A stretch of 64,000 bases of DNA from assembly GCA_006503535.1 (NCBI GenBank), contig QYRS01000005.1, positions 3,658,001 to 3,722,000 on the forward strand. Direction: 5' to 3'. Both the position numbers and the translations under genes were made by a program. This document shows positions 34,199 to 45,126 of the stretch, piece after piece. The DNA comes from Arthrinium phaeospermum (lineage: Eukaryota; Ascomycota; Sordariomycetes; Amphisphaeriales; Apiosporaceae). A model generated the notes under the pieces. It saw only the letters and a program-made list of their open reading frames with translations, did not search any database and was not told where the DNA came from. Position 1 is the first letter of the stretch. Every line of letters begins with the position of its first letter.

Positions 34199-35332
34199 TC
34201 ATGACGCATCGTCTCCAGCCCTCACTCCTACTCTCGCGAAGCCACTCACCCGATCCTCCAACCGGACCGGCGAGAACACGACCCGTACCTTCACGGGACG
34301 GCGGCCCCCTCCCTCCCTCCGGCGGAACACCGCGTCCAGCTCGCACTTGAGCCGCATCGCCATCGCCAGGGCATCGTCCGAACTACCAGACGGCCCGAGG
34401 TACAGCTGCCGATGCGAGCAGATGGCCTTGGCCCCCAGGACGAAATAGTCCTCCGGCGCGACGAACCCGTCCTTCCCGGTCGGCAGGCGCAGCAAGTGTG
34501 CCCCGTTCCCGTAGCCGCCGCTGCTCGTCGTCCAGCACCTCAAGCGCCCGCAGTACCCGCAGCCCCGGTCCGCCACGATGTAGACGGTCCGCAGCGCCGC
34601 CGTCGTCCTCCGCAGCATCTCACGGTCGAAGGCGCTGAGGACGTAGCCCATCGCCAGGCTGGCCTCGCTCACCTCGAGCGCGAGCTTCCGGACGCGCCAG
34701 AACCAGTGGTCCGCGTGGGCCAGCGGGCAGGCGCCGGCCAGGGCGCCCAGGAACGTCTCGGGCGTGGGCGGGGGGCCCGGCGGGGGCAACGACAGGTCCT
34801 GGAAGGTGAAGACGTCGGTGGCCATGTTGGCCCAGACGTGGGAAAAGACCCGGGGGTCCTTGTTGCCGGCGTTGAAGGCGGGCCGGGACGAGTCGAGCAG
34901 GATCCGCTCGCTCGCCAGGCCGTCGTTGGTATAAATGCAGTCGGTCATGTCGTCGTCGTGGGAGCAGCTGCTTCCGCTGCGCCTGGCTTCGTCGGTGATG
35001 ATGTGGGTAGGGTCGTGGAGATCGAGGCACTTGTACTCCTTGGCACGCTCCAATGGCTTATTACCTGCATGAAAACCGCGGATGTAGTGGTGCCGGTGCA
35101 CGAGCGAGCCGTCGCGGTGGTGGCCCAGTATCTCCAGCTGCAGTTCGGCAGGGAGCCGGGTGAACTGCGGGAAGGACTCTTGTGTGGAAGGCATCGTTTC
35201 TCTCAAGTCGCGGAAGCGTCGTTTTTCCGTCTTGGGTATTTTGGTCTGCGAGAGGGTGGTGGTAAGATACCCTACTAGTACAACCGAGGAGAAAAGGAGA
35301 CAACTGGCTTGGAGAATCCGGGGGATAGACAT
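34199..35332 (-). CDS. Hypothetical F-box/2EXR-like protein, paralogue B, with possible N-terminal membrane anchor
   Basis: This is the paralogue of the protein at 22542-23546 (see shared motifs there). This copy reads SFPQFTRLPAELQLEILGHH, MTDCIYTNDGLASERI, HWFWRVRKLALEV, RRTTAALRTVYIV and DGFVAPEDYFVLG. Two start codons are possible. The ATG at 35332 adds 46 residues that include a hydrophobic segment (LFSSVVLVGYLTTTL), predicting a signal anchor. The ATG at 35194 (MPSTQESFPQF) aligns with the paralogue start and gives 331 residues. I favour 35194 as the ancestral start, but the frame is open to 35332. The middle carries a Cys/Gly-rich insertion (GCGYCGRLRCW) absent from paralogue A. Function is unknown. 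Confidence 0.72.
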   Translation of the reverse strand: MSIPRILQASCLLFSSVVLVGYLTTTLSQTKIPKTEKRRFRDLRETMPSTQESFPQFTRLPAELQLEILGHHRDGSLVHRHHYIRGFHAGNKPLERAKEYKCLDLHDPTHIITDEARRSGSSCSHDDDMTDCIYTNDGLASERILLDSSRPAFNAGNKDPRVFSHVWANMATDVFTFQDLSLPPPGPPPTPETFLGALAGACPLAHADHWFWRVRKLALEVSEASLAMGYVLSAFDREMLRRTTAALRTVYIVADRGCGYCGRLRCWTTSSGGYGNGAHLLRLPTGKDGFVAPEDYFVLGAKAICSHRQLYLGPSGSSDDALAMAMRLKCELDAVFRRREGGGRRPVKVRVVFSPVRLEDRVSGFARVGVRAGDDAS

Positions 35333-35932
35333 GGTCAAGAGTTGTCAGAAATGCTCTACCTGCTTCCAACCTCTTTGTAGGCTAGAAATATTAACTTTTT
35401 AGCCATGCGTCTTCTCCGATAGATATGGTACCATAGCCCAGATAAATTCAAATTGTTCGAAAGTTGCTGCGTGGGCTGGACGGGCCCCTCCAAAGTCGAA
35501 CGTAGACACTCCGAGCGCTTTTACCAAACTATGACACTCAGAGGAAGTCCGGGAAATGGATTCGGACAGGAGCTAATTAAGGCTTCGTCGCATAAAAAAG
35601 AAGTCGCCCCCTTCTCACAACTGTTCTCCCATTTGTCACATTTACCCCACGAACACATCGTTTTAATCTGTAAGTAGTATTAATTGATTAGATTAATTAC
35701 AGAATCACGCAAATCAATAACGACATCGCCCCCATTAAGTTATTATCCCAGACAAAAAAAGACATTAAGTAGCAAAAGTGCCCAACCAGCCAATGAACGC
35801 CCCAGTCAGCCCCGACTCCTCCCTCTCGCTGTTGCCAACGAGATAAGTGCAGTCTTTGATTGATCTTTTGACGCTCTGAAGCTGAACTGCCATTCCGGGT
35901 TTCTCCACAAAACCAAAAATTGCAACAGCACC
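35333..35932. other. Intergenic interval
   Basis: These 600 bp lie between paralogue B and the 3' end of the 742-residue secreted protein gene. The segment 35650-35760 is A+T-rich. No gene was found. Confidence 0.5.
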
Positions 35933-38284
35933 CTAGGAGACAGGATCGATGTAGAGCTCCATAGCGGCGCAGTTCGAGTAGTAACCAGCCTGCGGGATGG
36001 CGTAAATGTGCAGCCCGGACCCGCTGTTGCCGTCGCCCGTGCCGCGCTGCTTGGTGCAGAAAGACAGGTACCCATTGGCCGCGTTGCCGTCCTTCTTGAG
36101 CAGGACGGTCAGGGTGCCGTCGGGGTTGCGGCGGCTCTCGAACCAGGGCTGGCCCTGGGACTTGGTGTTGCTCCACCACAGCAGGCTGGGGGTGCCCTGC
36201 AGGTAGTAGTAGGCGTTGTTGGTGACCGAGTAGAGGTAGCCGTCGGCCGTCACGATAAAAGTCTCGCGCATGTTGGGGAAGTAGGTGTTGTCCGTCATGT
36301 GGGTCCAGTCGTCGGACAGGGCGTAGGCGGCGCCCGGGTTGGCGGGCGGGTTCAGCTTCAGGTAGCCGATGGTGCCGGTCGGGGCGCTCGCGGCCACCAG
36401 GATGGTGGTCGTCGAGGTCACCACCGTCGTGGACAGGACCGTGCTGGCGCCGGCGGTGACGGTGACCTGGACGAAGCCCGAGGTGACGGTGCCGGTTTGG
36501 GTCGTCAGCGCGGTAGAGGTTGTGGTGACTGGGGTGGCCACCAGAGAGCAGGCGGAAGAAACAACGTCGGCTAGGGTTTCTCATGTCAGTCGGGCAGTTA
36601 CCATGAATGTATTTGATCAGTTGAGTTTGAACTTACTAGCGAGGTTTGCAAGGGGGCTAGGGACGGCATCACGGCGGGCCAGTGCAGGAGTGCTGGTCGT
36701 CGAGTTCCCTGCCGGGGTGGCAGTGGCAGTGGCAGTGACAGCGCCTTCGGCCGGCTCCGACACCACGTCAGGAGCCATGATGACATCGACAAAAGACCCA
36801 TCGTCGTTCTTGGCATTGGGCGTCAGCGGCGGCAGCGCGTCGTCGCGGCGCGTCAGGCCGTGGTCGTCGGTGCAGCGCTTGGTGGGCGCGGCCGCGGCAG
36901 GGAGATCGCGCTTGCGGACCTGGGTGACGGCCACCAGCTGGGTCGAGGTGACGACGGAAGTGGCCAGCGGCACGACGTTGGACGTGGACGTGCCGGCCGC
37001 GACGGTGACGGTGGTGCTCGCGGTGGCGGTGACGACGGGCGTGGTGTAGCCCAGCAGCGAGGAGCAGTACGGCTGCAGCGAGGCCGACTTGATGGCCGAC
37101 GAGGCCGAGGCGACGTTGCAGGGGATGGCGGGCTTGCCCGGGTTGGTGCCGTTGACAAAGGTGTAGCTGTAGGCGATGGTGTAGCGGTCGCTGCCGCGGT
37201 ACTGGCCCGTGTTCTTGGCGTAGCTGGTGTCCCAGGCCATGGTGTACAACGAACAGTACTGGCCCTCGGGCACGCCGTTCTTGAGCAGCATGTACGTGTT
37301 GAAGAACTGGCACGTCTTGGGCTTGGCGCCGTCGCTGGGCGGGTGGGCGAGGTTGTAGGCGCTCTGGGCCGAGCAGGCGGCCGCGCAGAGGCCGGCGTCG
37401 AAGGGCCCGCCCGTGAAGACCTTGGGCTGGATGTAGGTGTCGGCGCCCGAGCAGTCGAGGGGCGCGTTGATGGCCGCGTTGCCCAGGTAGGTGGGGCCGT
37501 TGTAGCCGGGCTGGGGCGCGATGCTCTTGCTCACGTAGCCGTTGGAGCCGGCCATGACCACCTGAAACTTGTTGCGCCACTGGCCGGCGTTCTTGGTGTT
37601 GTCCTTGCTGACGGGGCCTCCCCAGAAGACGCACTTGATGTTGGTCGTCGAGGCGGGATCCTGGCAGGTATCGGCAGGTTCCTGTGAAGATCGTTAGTTC
37701 AGTTATGTTGTGATACCTAACGAAGTAGTAATACATACCACAGTGGGGTCACGCTCAAAGTAAATGTTGATGGCCGAGCAGCCGGTGATGGCGTTGCACT
37801 TGGAGGCGCAAAGCGCCGTGTCGTAGGACTGCAGCGTGGTGTAGCCCATGTAGCCGTAGGCGCTGCTCGAGGCCGCCAGGTTCGAGAAGGCCAGGTTGTA
37901 GCCCGACGGCACGGGGGCGGCCGAGGCCTGGGCGGCGAAGTCGGCGTAGCTCAGAAAGGCACTGGCGGTATCCGGCGACGGGACAGGGCCAGCACCCGCC
38001 GGCTGCGTCTGGCAGGGCGAGCGCTTGATGTTGACGTGGATGCTGTCATTGTCGGCGATGGCATTGCGGCGGCGGCGTTGGGGTCCGGCTTGGACCAGGT
38101 CCGACGTGATGTCGGCGGCAGCAGAAGCAGCAGCCGCTTTATTGTCATAGGGAACCACCTCGGACCCTCCTCCGACAGGGGCGCTTGTGGGGGTGGGCTT
38201 GGGCTCCGAGTCCCATGCGTCCCAGTCAATGTCCTGGGCGCGAGCCACGGCTGCGAGGGCAACAGCGATGATAACGGTCTTCAT
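35933..38284 (-). CDS. Large secreted protein with Ser/Thr-rich linkers and Kex2-type sites
   Basis: There are three exons, 38284-37739, 37681-36637 and 36570-35933, with introns of 57 and 66 bp (GTATGT and GTAAGT donors), giving 742 residues. A signal peptide ends ARA before QDIDWD. The N-terminal half has two Cys-containing modules with the pattern YMGYTTLQSYDTALCASKC...INIYFERDP and SYAKNTGQYRGSDRY, common in uncharacterised secreted ascomycete proteins. A Thr/Val-rich linker (STTVTVAAGTSTSN) and a second Thr-rich stretch probably carry O-glycans. The C-terminal module reads GYLKLNPPANPG, then FIVTADGYLYSVTNN and GLHIYAIPQAGYYSNC. Several dibasic sites (NIKR, VRKR, PTKR, LARR) could be cut by a Kex2-like protease. 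A TATAAAA box lies about 115 bp upstream. The function is unknown; a wall or substrate-binding role is an inference. Confidence 0.82.
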
Positions 38285-38396
38285 CCTGACAAGACGGCAA
38301 GGTGTGAACGAGTGTGGAGGAAATGTGAATGAAGGAGTGCTGATCGCTGATTGCTGTTGCTTGGTGATTGTCAGATTGATCGTCGGTAGCCTCTGG

Positions 38397-38403
38397 TTTT
38401 ATA
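38397..38403 (-). promoter_or_regulatory. TATA box of the 742-residue secreted protein gene
   Basis: Read on the minus strand this is TATAAAA, 113-119 bp before the ATG at 38284. It is a canonical TATA element in a regular position. Confidence 0.6.
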
Positions 38404-39795
38404 CACATGTGCGTATGCCAGTAGACTACCTATGCAGCCCTCTCCAGTAAGGCCTCCCACCTCCAGTCCGCCCAAGACTCATGGGATCATTTCCACCTGC
38501 TCAGGCCATCGAAGCCATCGAGGCCGTATAGAGCTGGCGACGACCAGCTGGGCTCGACGTCGCGCCAGCTCCAAGCTGAAAACGTCGCCGCCGAGTCTGC
38601 GCCTCCAAACATCTCGGGGTGCATAATGCTGTGTGTTGTCGGTCTCGACTCCCTTGGCTCGACAGCACAGACGAATTCCGGGCCCTTACGAGGGAACGTG
38701 ATAGATGCATCACGCAGCTGCTTGGACCCGGTAGTTTGCTTGATTGATCGGTGGCGCATCATTAGCTGTACCTGCAGTATCTGTAGCTGCAGCTGCAGCT
38801 GTAGCCAAAATTCTAAAAACAATAGCAATGCAGCGCTAGCAGCCAGCTGAAAAGCAAGCCCCTGCACCCATCTTCGGCAGCAACATCAACAACAACAACA
38901 CCACGCACTTAGACTGATAAAAAGCACAACCATATCGCGCTGCATGGTCAATTGGAAATGCCAAGCCCGTATACACGGGAAGTGGGGAGGTGCGTCACAG
39001 GGGTCGTGATCTCTGAGGAGGGCTAGACCGTTGTGACTCGTTATCGTAAGGTTTCCTGGTGGGGCTATTATTGCTCCCCCTAGCAAGCTGGTCTGTGGCG
39101 CTGACCGTGCCTTGTGCCTGGTGCCCGGAAGCCCCCGACAGCTGATTTCGTGTGGCGCGCGTAAACAACAATGGCCTGCTGCCGCTGCTCAGGGGTCGAT
39201 GTGATGGGCTCTCGCTAGGACGTGCTTTTGGCGCCGTCGTTCCCTTATCCATGACGATTGGCGTTCGGACCTGACCGAGTTGGGACGGGTTGTGTATACG
39301 GGGTAGATGGTTGCTAACTCTTGGGGTTAATGACATCGGGACCGAATAGTCCGAGTATCCTGGCCTGAAACGGAAGGCCATATTAGGAGAGCCTGCGAGG
39401 ATTCCAGACTCTTGGCAGACCATGCACGAGGAAGCCATGCACGTGAGAGGGAGGAATAGGCTTCTCTCGAGAGATACCAGGTAAGATTGGTGCCAGATGC
39501 GGATGGCAGTACCCATGGCTCGTCTTATCATCGATGTCGACTCGACCTTGGACCCCTTGAACACTGTATCCTCTCGAGTTAATTGCGTGATGTTATAGTC
39601 TTGGCCTCCTGAGGATGAAACACTTGGAACTGCCTTGACATGAAATTATTGCATCAAACCAATATGTATATGTATATGCACTGCCGGCGGTCAGTGTACT
39701 ATTTACATGTATTACGACCCGCCAGCATCAGAAGTGAAAGCCTCTCCCCTGAAAGCCTCTCTCTCCCCTTATCTCATCTCACCGTCTTGCCTTGT
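38404..39795. other. Intergenic interval with CTGCAG-type and CAA-type short repeats
   Basis: No supported gene. A CTGCAG/CTGTAG-rich run lies at about 38766-38805, a CAA run at about 38887-38902, and GAAAGCCTCTC occurs twice at about 39735-39760. A 189-codon minus-strand open frame (39564-38995) lacks an ATG start and any family signature. Confidence 0.45.
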
Positions 39796-41093
39796 TTACA
39801 CGCACTGAGAGTACCCTTTGCAGCATGTTAGTCTTGATCTCGTGTGTTGTCTTTACGAGAATAGGAGAACACTTACATTCGTTAGAGACCGTGCACTTGC
39901 CCGACGAGCAGCAGGTCGGGCCCGAGTAGCCGTTGCCGCCGCACTGGGCGTACAGGGAGGCGCAGGCCCCGCCCGGGTTGCCGTTGGTCGGGGCCGGCTG
40001 CTGGGCGGTCGTGGTAGGGTTGCCGTTGCCGTTGCCGTTGCCAGGCGCGGGGCTGCCCGAGGGGTTCTGCAGCGTCAGCAGGCCGGGGCGGTAGGGCAGC
40101 AGGTTGTAGTCGGTGTTCTTGCTGGGGTCGCGGCCCTGGTAGAGGACTGAACACACGTCACATGTTAGCAAGTCTGTTCAAAGGGGAGCTAGGCCAGGAA
40201 GTCTGTTAGAACTCACGCTGGAGGTTGCAGGGGTCGATCTCAAAGGTCTGGTCGTTGGTGCTCCGGATCAGCTCGCCGTGGCTGATGTCGTTGGTCCAGC
40301 TGGCGCCGCTGTTGGCCTTACCGGCGAAGGGGTTGCTCTCGGTGGCGGCCTGCGGGGTCCAGGAACCCCCCAAGCTGGAGGCGGTAAACGACCTAAAGAA
40401 GCGGCCCTGCGAGCCCATGGCCTCGACCATCATGAACCACTTGTTCTGGCCCTTGAGCTTGTACACCTGCACCGCCTCGAAGAGGTTGGCCTGCGTGTCG
40501 CTCAGGATGGTCTCGTAGTTGCTGCCGAAGCTGCCGGGGAAGTTGCCGATGGGCATGCTGGCCCGGTAGATCTTGCCATTGTCCCCGCAGAAGAAGAGGT
40601 ACATGTTGGTCCCGTCGCCGATCAGCGTCTGGTCGATCGGGCCCGTCCCGCTGCCGCTGATGGAGCCCGAGAAGAGCGGCTGGGCGCCCGACCAGCCGTT
40701 GGCGTTGGTGGGGTCCTTGGACGTCTTGTAGGAGAAGGGGGTGGCGCCCCACTGGTACGCCAGCACCCACACGTCCTTGGGCTGGAAGTAGAACAGCGTC
40801 GGCGCCACGGTCGCGCCGTTCATGCCGTTCTGCGCCGCCGACGACATCTGGGACCAGTCGGAGAAGGTGCCGAAGTTCATCGACCCGTAGTTGCCGTTGT
40901 TGTTGTACGACGCGTACACCAGGTGCTTGCCGTTGTACGGCGCCACCGTGAAGTCCTTGAGCGACGCCCAGCCGTTTTTCGGGTTGGCCAGGGGGCCGCC
41001 GAAGTCTTTCCACTTGTAGCTCGACGGCAGGTTGCACTGCGCCGACACCACGGCCGCGGAGGCCAGCAGGGCAGCGGGGGTTGAGAGTCTCAT
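39796..41093 (-). CDS. GH62 alpha-L-arabinofuranosidase with C-terminal CBM1
   Basis: This secreted enzyme removes arabinofuranosyl side groups from arabinoxylan. There are three exons, 41093-40217, 40146-39877 and 39815-39796, with introns of 70 and 61 bp. The last 20 bp exon completes the cellulose-binding module with WYSQCV, which confirms the splice. The product is 388 residues: signal peptide ending VSA, then the GH62 five-bladed propeller. Landmarks are [21 protein letters not shown] (general base Asp), [18 protein letters not shown] and [10 protein letters not shown] (catalytic Glu). A Gly/Asn/Pro/Thr linker follows, then the CBM1 ([18 protein letters not shown]). A TATA-like element lies about 115-121 bp upstream. 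It pairs functionally with the GH11 gene 8 kb away. Confidence 0.95.
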
Positions 41094-41207
41094 GGTGGCA
41101 GTAGTTGTGCTGCGGTGGGCAAGATGGGGACGTTGGTTGGAAGAAGAGCCAGGTGGGGTGCTGAACGAAAGAAGAAGGAATCGGCACAGGAGAGGAAGAG
41201 GAAGAAG

Positions 41208-41214
41208 ATATATA
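41208..41214 (-). promoter_or_regulatory. TATA-like element of the GH62 gene
   Basis: CTATATATC on the minus strand lies 115-121 bp before the ATG at 41093, in the position seen for other secreted-protein genes here. Confidence 0.5.
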
Positions 41215-42163
41215 GGTGGGCATGTATTACAATCTGAACTTGCGCGGTAGACTTACGCGTACCATTCGACATTTGCATGTTGCTTGGCTGATGCTCGAAC
41301 GCCATTTTTGCCCCAGGCCCGGAACGAGGACCCCGGATGGCCAGACCGCATCCCTGGAGCGATCCCGTCAATCGGAGGGGAAAATGATAGCTGCAAGGCC
41401 CGGCCTGGACAGTCGACGGGAAAAATGGGATTCCTATAGCCACTCCCCATTATAGCAATGGAGACATTATTCCACCACAGACAGAAGCCGCCGCGGGCAG
41501 ATTGGACGGAAATGTGACCTCCCTGTCGTCGCTTAAGCCCTTCCGAGTTACGGAGTCAGCGGCTCCGAGCATCATGTGGGGAGACAGGACTGCTAGCGGT
41601 ATTGGTCGACAGGGGTAGCCGTCGAAACCAAAAAACAACCACAGCTGGACGGTGCAGTAGCCGCGCCAATTCCGGGCCTGCCAAGTGAATGAATCTAGCC
41701 TAATATGCACATGTTCGTTTTGTTTCGCGGGGAAGCTTAAGTTGAATATTGTGGCGCTAGATTGCCGAGCGCGCTCACGCTAACGCATTTTATAATCCCA
41801 CCGCATCGCAGATCCAAGTTTTGCTAGAGGCGCCGAGGATCCAAGACAGCCACGCCAAAATGACCGTAGTAGGTGAGGGATAATTATCGCACCCTCCAGG
41901 GGACTCGAGAATCGTGAGCAGACGATTTCGGAATCGAGAAAGTCTCAGGCATTGGCAACAAAGAATGACCGTAGCGACCCATGTCCAAGAGTTCTTTGAA
42001 AACGAGCGCCGATTCCAAATGGCTTTGGTCAAGGACCGCACAGGTTTCCAGTTGAGCCGGACGGAGCGAAAGCTGGTCAACCATGATCATCGATCCATTG
42101 GCTGTTTACTATTTCTTAATAACATGAATTTACCTCCTTGTAAGAAGAACTTGCTACGTCGTG
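41215..42163. other. Intergenic interval
   Basis: This is promoter sequence of the GH62 gene followed by the 3' side of the HET gene. No gene or repeat was recognised. Confidence 0.45.
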
Positions 42164-44134
42164 CTATAGCCATCGAACTATTCTTATTGTCGTCCGAGGC
42201 CAATGTAAGCTTCCATCGTACCGCCCAGATTTGTCCTTGTCTAGTTCAGGGAATATAGGCTCTTTAAGACTTAGAGCCATCGAACCTACTGTTTCATATC
42301 CACCATCCACTGCTCGGAGGATGCTGAACTTGCCGTATCCATCGTCATCCACAATGGTAACACCAAGCAACTCCGTCTTCTTATTCTCATCAAGACCACT
42401 TATAAAGGACCGATCTAGAATTTGATAGCCTGAATACACCCATCTACTGCTTTGATCCTGCCAACATACCCAATGTGAAACACGGGCCATGTCTGACGTC
42501 GTGTCTCCCTTCGAGAGGACGTACGCCGAGCCAACTTCCCTAAGCTTATGTACCGGGACGTTTTTGGCAGCAATAGCATAGATAGGAAAGGTTTCGCCAC
42601 ATAATTGTAGAATTGCTGGCGCGGCCTCGGGATTCTTCTCGACGAAATAATATCGCTGCAGCAACTTAGGCGATAAGTGCACTGCCTGACCATTCACCTT
42701 GACCCTCACTACGAGTTTGGGATAAAGGTCCTGCGAATCCGAACTTGGTAACATTCCACCCTTCCATCCAAGCCAAGACCAACTTGGGAATTCTGGGTAT
42801 CTATCGGATGGCGTAGATTCCCATGAAGCTAAAGAGAGATACCATCCACTATCACGATGAGGAATGAATGGGACACCCCAAAGATGATAAATCGGAAGTG
42901 TACTCATAGAGAAGCTTGCCAAGATCCCGAGGAATGCCCTCAGTCGATCTTGTACAAAGCCAAGCTCTCGAGAGGAATATTCGCATATGACGTGGAGCAA
43001 TGATTCGATGTTGTGGTGAGGGAAAACGTCCGGTCTTCGCTGCAATACCGTTTCACTGGAGAAGTTTGGTAGTAACCTTGTGCCGAATACAATATCTTCG
43101 CAGGGGCCCAGTCCACACTCGAATAGCGTCTGTACATCGGTAAAGAACAGGCGTCGTCGAGCTAAGAATGCTTCCTGATACGTCCAACCGCGCGTGGCCC
43201 ATACACTGTCCCGAGCATGCGACATGGGGTTGGCAGGGGTCGGCACATATCTATTCAAATCCATGACTGCCGCAGCCGATACATATGTCCGTGCTTTACT
43301 GACTCCCGGGAGCCCATAAGTCGGGTCCGCACCGGCGGCAGCAACGATAGTCAGTGAGGCTTGGCTGTAGATCTGGCCCATCTGTTGGATCTGGGACATT
43401 TTGTGAGTCTCGTCCGACTGGTTGATGCAGTAACGGTCAACCCATATGTAGGAGAACCCAAGTTGAACAGTGACTTTGATCGCGTCCTCGATAGTGGGAG
43501 GAAATGCTGACGGATCAGTAGTTGGTTGGCCGAACTTGTTCTCAGGCGTCCCCCATACGTAGCTCAAAGCGACGTACTCGCAAGGTGCGGGGGCAGAAAT
43601 TACCCGCCGGCTCTCGCAATGAATCAGATAGAAGTGTTCAAGTGGTTTGGGCCAACGCCTCGTGCTAATTCCACAGGCCCTCTTGTGTTCATGATTACAC
43701 GTGGCAATTCGCGACCGAATCACGTTATAATCAATCGTACTCAATAAGCGTCGCATATCAAATCGCGACTGTTGGTCCGCTGCTCTTCCGCTGACAACGC
43801 ATAACCTGAACGCGTTGGGAGAGGTGAAATCCGGTACCTCATCACATGCAGTAGGAATGCAACTAAACTCCCCAACCTTTAGAGGATTTTCGAAAAGAGG
43901 TTCCAGTGGTAAAAAGTTCACCGGGTTGAGATGGAGAGAGTCCAAGGATTGACGTTGTGCTCTCGGGTAAGCTCGTAGTATAGAGCCAAATAATTGGCAT
44001 ATGGGACAAGTTGGTGATAGTCGCGGGATGGGGATTTTGAGCGGTGGCGATTCCACCCAGAGCAAACTAAATGGCAAACAAGAAGCACAGAGTGTTCCAT
44101 TGCTGTTGGGATGCGCATTCTCGACGAGCTCCAT
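42164..44134 (-). CDS. HET-domain protein (heterokaryon incompatibility type)
   Basis: This single-exon gene encodes 656 residues with an intact HET domain at about 187-345. The three signature blocks are YVALSYVWGTPENKFGQ, TIEDAIKVTVQLGFSYIWVD (continuing RYCINQSD) and WATRGWTYQEAFLARRRLFF. The N-terminus has a CASC...CPICQLF pair that often precedes HET domains. The C-terminal 300 residues are variable, as is usual, and include FPSWSWLGWKGG, another common feature. HET proteins trigger cell death on recognition of non-self partners, and the domain is TIR-like in fold. No adjacent partner gene is evident. The frame is unbroken and the ATG at 44134 is the only suitable start. Confidence 0.95.
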   Translation of the reverse strand: MELVENAHPNSNGTLCASCLPFSLLWVESPPLKIPIPRLSPTCPICQLFGSILRAYPRAQRQSLDSLHLNPVNFLPLEPLFENPLKVGEFSCIPTACDEVPDFTSPNAFRLCVVSGRAADQQSRFDMRRLLSTIDYNVIRSRIATCNHEHKRACGISTRRWPKPLEHFYLIHCESRRVISAPAPCEYVALSYVWGTPENKFGQPTTDPSAFPPTIEDAIKVTVQLGFSYIWVDRYCINQSDETHKMSQIQQMGQIYSQASLTIVAAAGADPTYGLPGVSKARTYVSAAAVMDLNRYVPTPANPMSHARDSVWATRGWTYQEAFLARRRLFFTDVQTLFECGLGPCEDIVFGTRLLPNFSSETVLQRRPDVFPHHNIESLLHVICEYSSRELGFVQDRLRAFLGILASFSMSTLPIYHLWGVPFIPHRDSGWYLSLASWESTPSDRYPEFPSWSWLGWKGGMLPSSDSQDLYPKLVVRVKVNGQAVHLSPKLLQRYYFVEKNPEAAPAILQLCGETFPIYAIAAKNVPVHKLREVGSAYVLSKGDTTSDMARVSHWVCWQDQSSRWVYSGYQILDRSFISGLDENKKTELLGVTIVDDDGYGKFSILRAVDGGYETVGSMALSLKEPIFPELDKDKSGRYDGSLHWPRTTIRIVRWL

Positions 44135-45126
44135 ATTGGCACTTCTGATGCTTTAATGACGTATTATAACATGTGGTGGGCATCAAGTGTTTCGACTGAA
44201 CTGAAAACAAGAGTCCGTCAAATGACTAATATCGCCGTGGGTTAGGATATGGAAAAAAGCAGAAGCAAGAACGAGTTAGGCACCATAGAGGAGAGAAGCA
44301 GAAGACAAGAATGCGTTGTAATAAATGCCCTCAGGCCACTACTCAGCCACCCATCTACCGGGCTTGATGACGCGCCAATCATGTGCTAATGCAAGCATCA
44401 TGCATCTCCAGCCTACTGCTGCATCGTCGAGATAGCGATCGCCATACAAAGCCTCGATCTCGGGCTGCCGGCTGCCGGCGTTCTTTTCAATATAGCCACG
44501 AGACACCGAGGCAGAAACCGAGGCAGTTCAAATGATGTTCAACGCATCGGTAGCACAACTAGGCTGCTTTGTAGCACTCTGTCCCTCGATTGAAACACCC
44601 CCAATCGAGCAGGCTGGAAATGTCACATTGATAGGTATGGCATTTTTGATCGCCACTGCTACAGTAGAGACATTTCCCAGTGCCTAAATCACCTAAAATC
44701 CAGCAGGCGGTATAGTTTCCGATAACATCGAAGGCTAAAACGCACCATCCGGCGGCAATGTCTTCATTTTATTTATGGATGAATTTCCTTCTTTTGTACG
44801 CTCAAGCTTCATACCTCTATCTTGGCAACTCGTTCTGTAGGAACCAAATCAGGGAATAGATGCCAGAGAATCACATCCAATCTCTAATGGCAGCTTAGTC
44901 GGCTCAGGTTCAGACGGCTTTGTCAGAAGTGCGTCCAGAATCACTCGGGTCTTCATAGAAATAACGTTGTGGTTAAGCCAAGCCTTGGCTGGAAATATAT
45001 TTAGTTTTCTGCTTCTTCTTCTTCTGTTCTAGGGTGTCAACTTTGTTTTCCTCTCTCCACTTCCTCTATTCTAGGGTATCAAATTCTTTCCGTCTCCGAA
45101 TCTTCCTCTCCAGTTTCCACGTCTAC
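44135..45126. other. Intergenic interval
   Basis: These 992 bp lie between the HET start and the tyrosinase 3' end. GGCTGCC is doubled at about 44463-44477. No gene was recognised. Confidence 0.45.

Noticed and set aside
38995..39564. 189-codon minus-strand open frame
   Set aside because: It lacks an ATG at its start and has Ser/Pro/Arg-rich random-looking composition without a domain.
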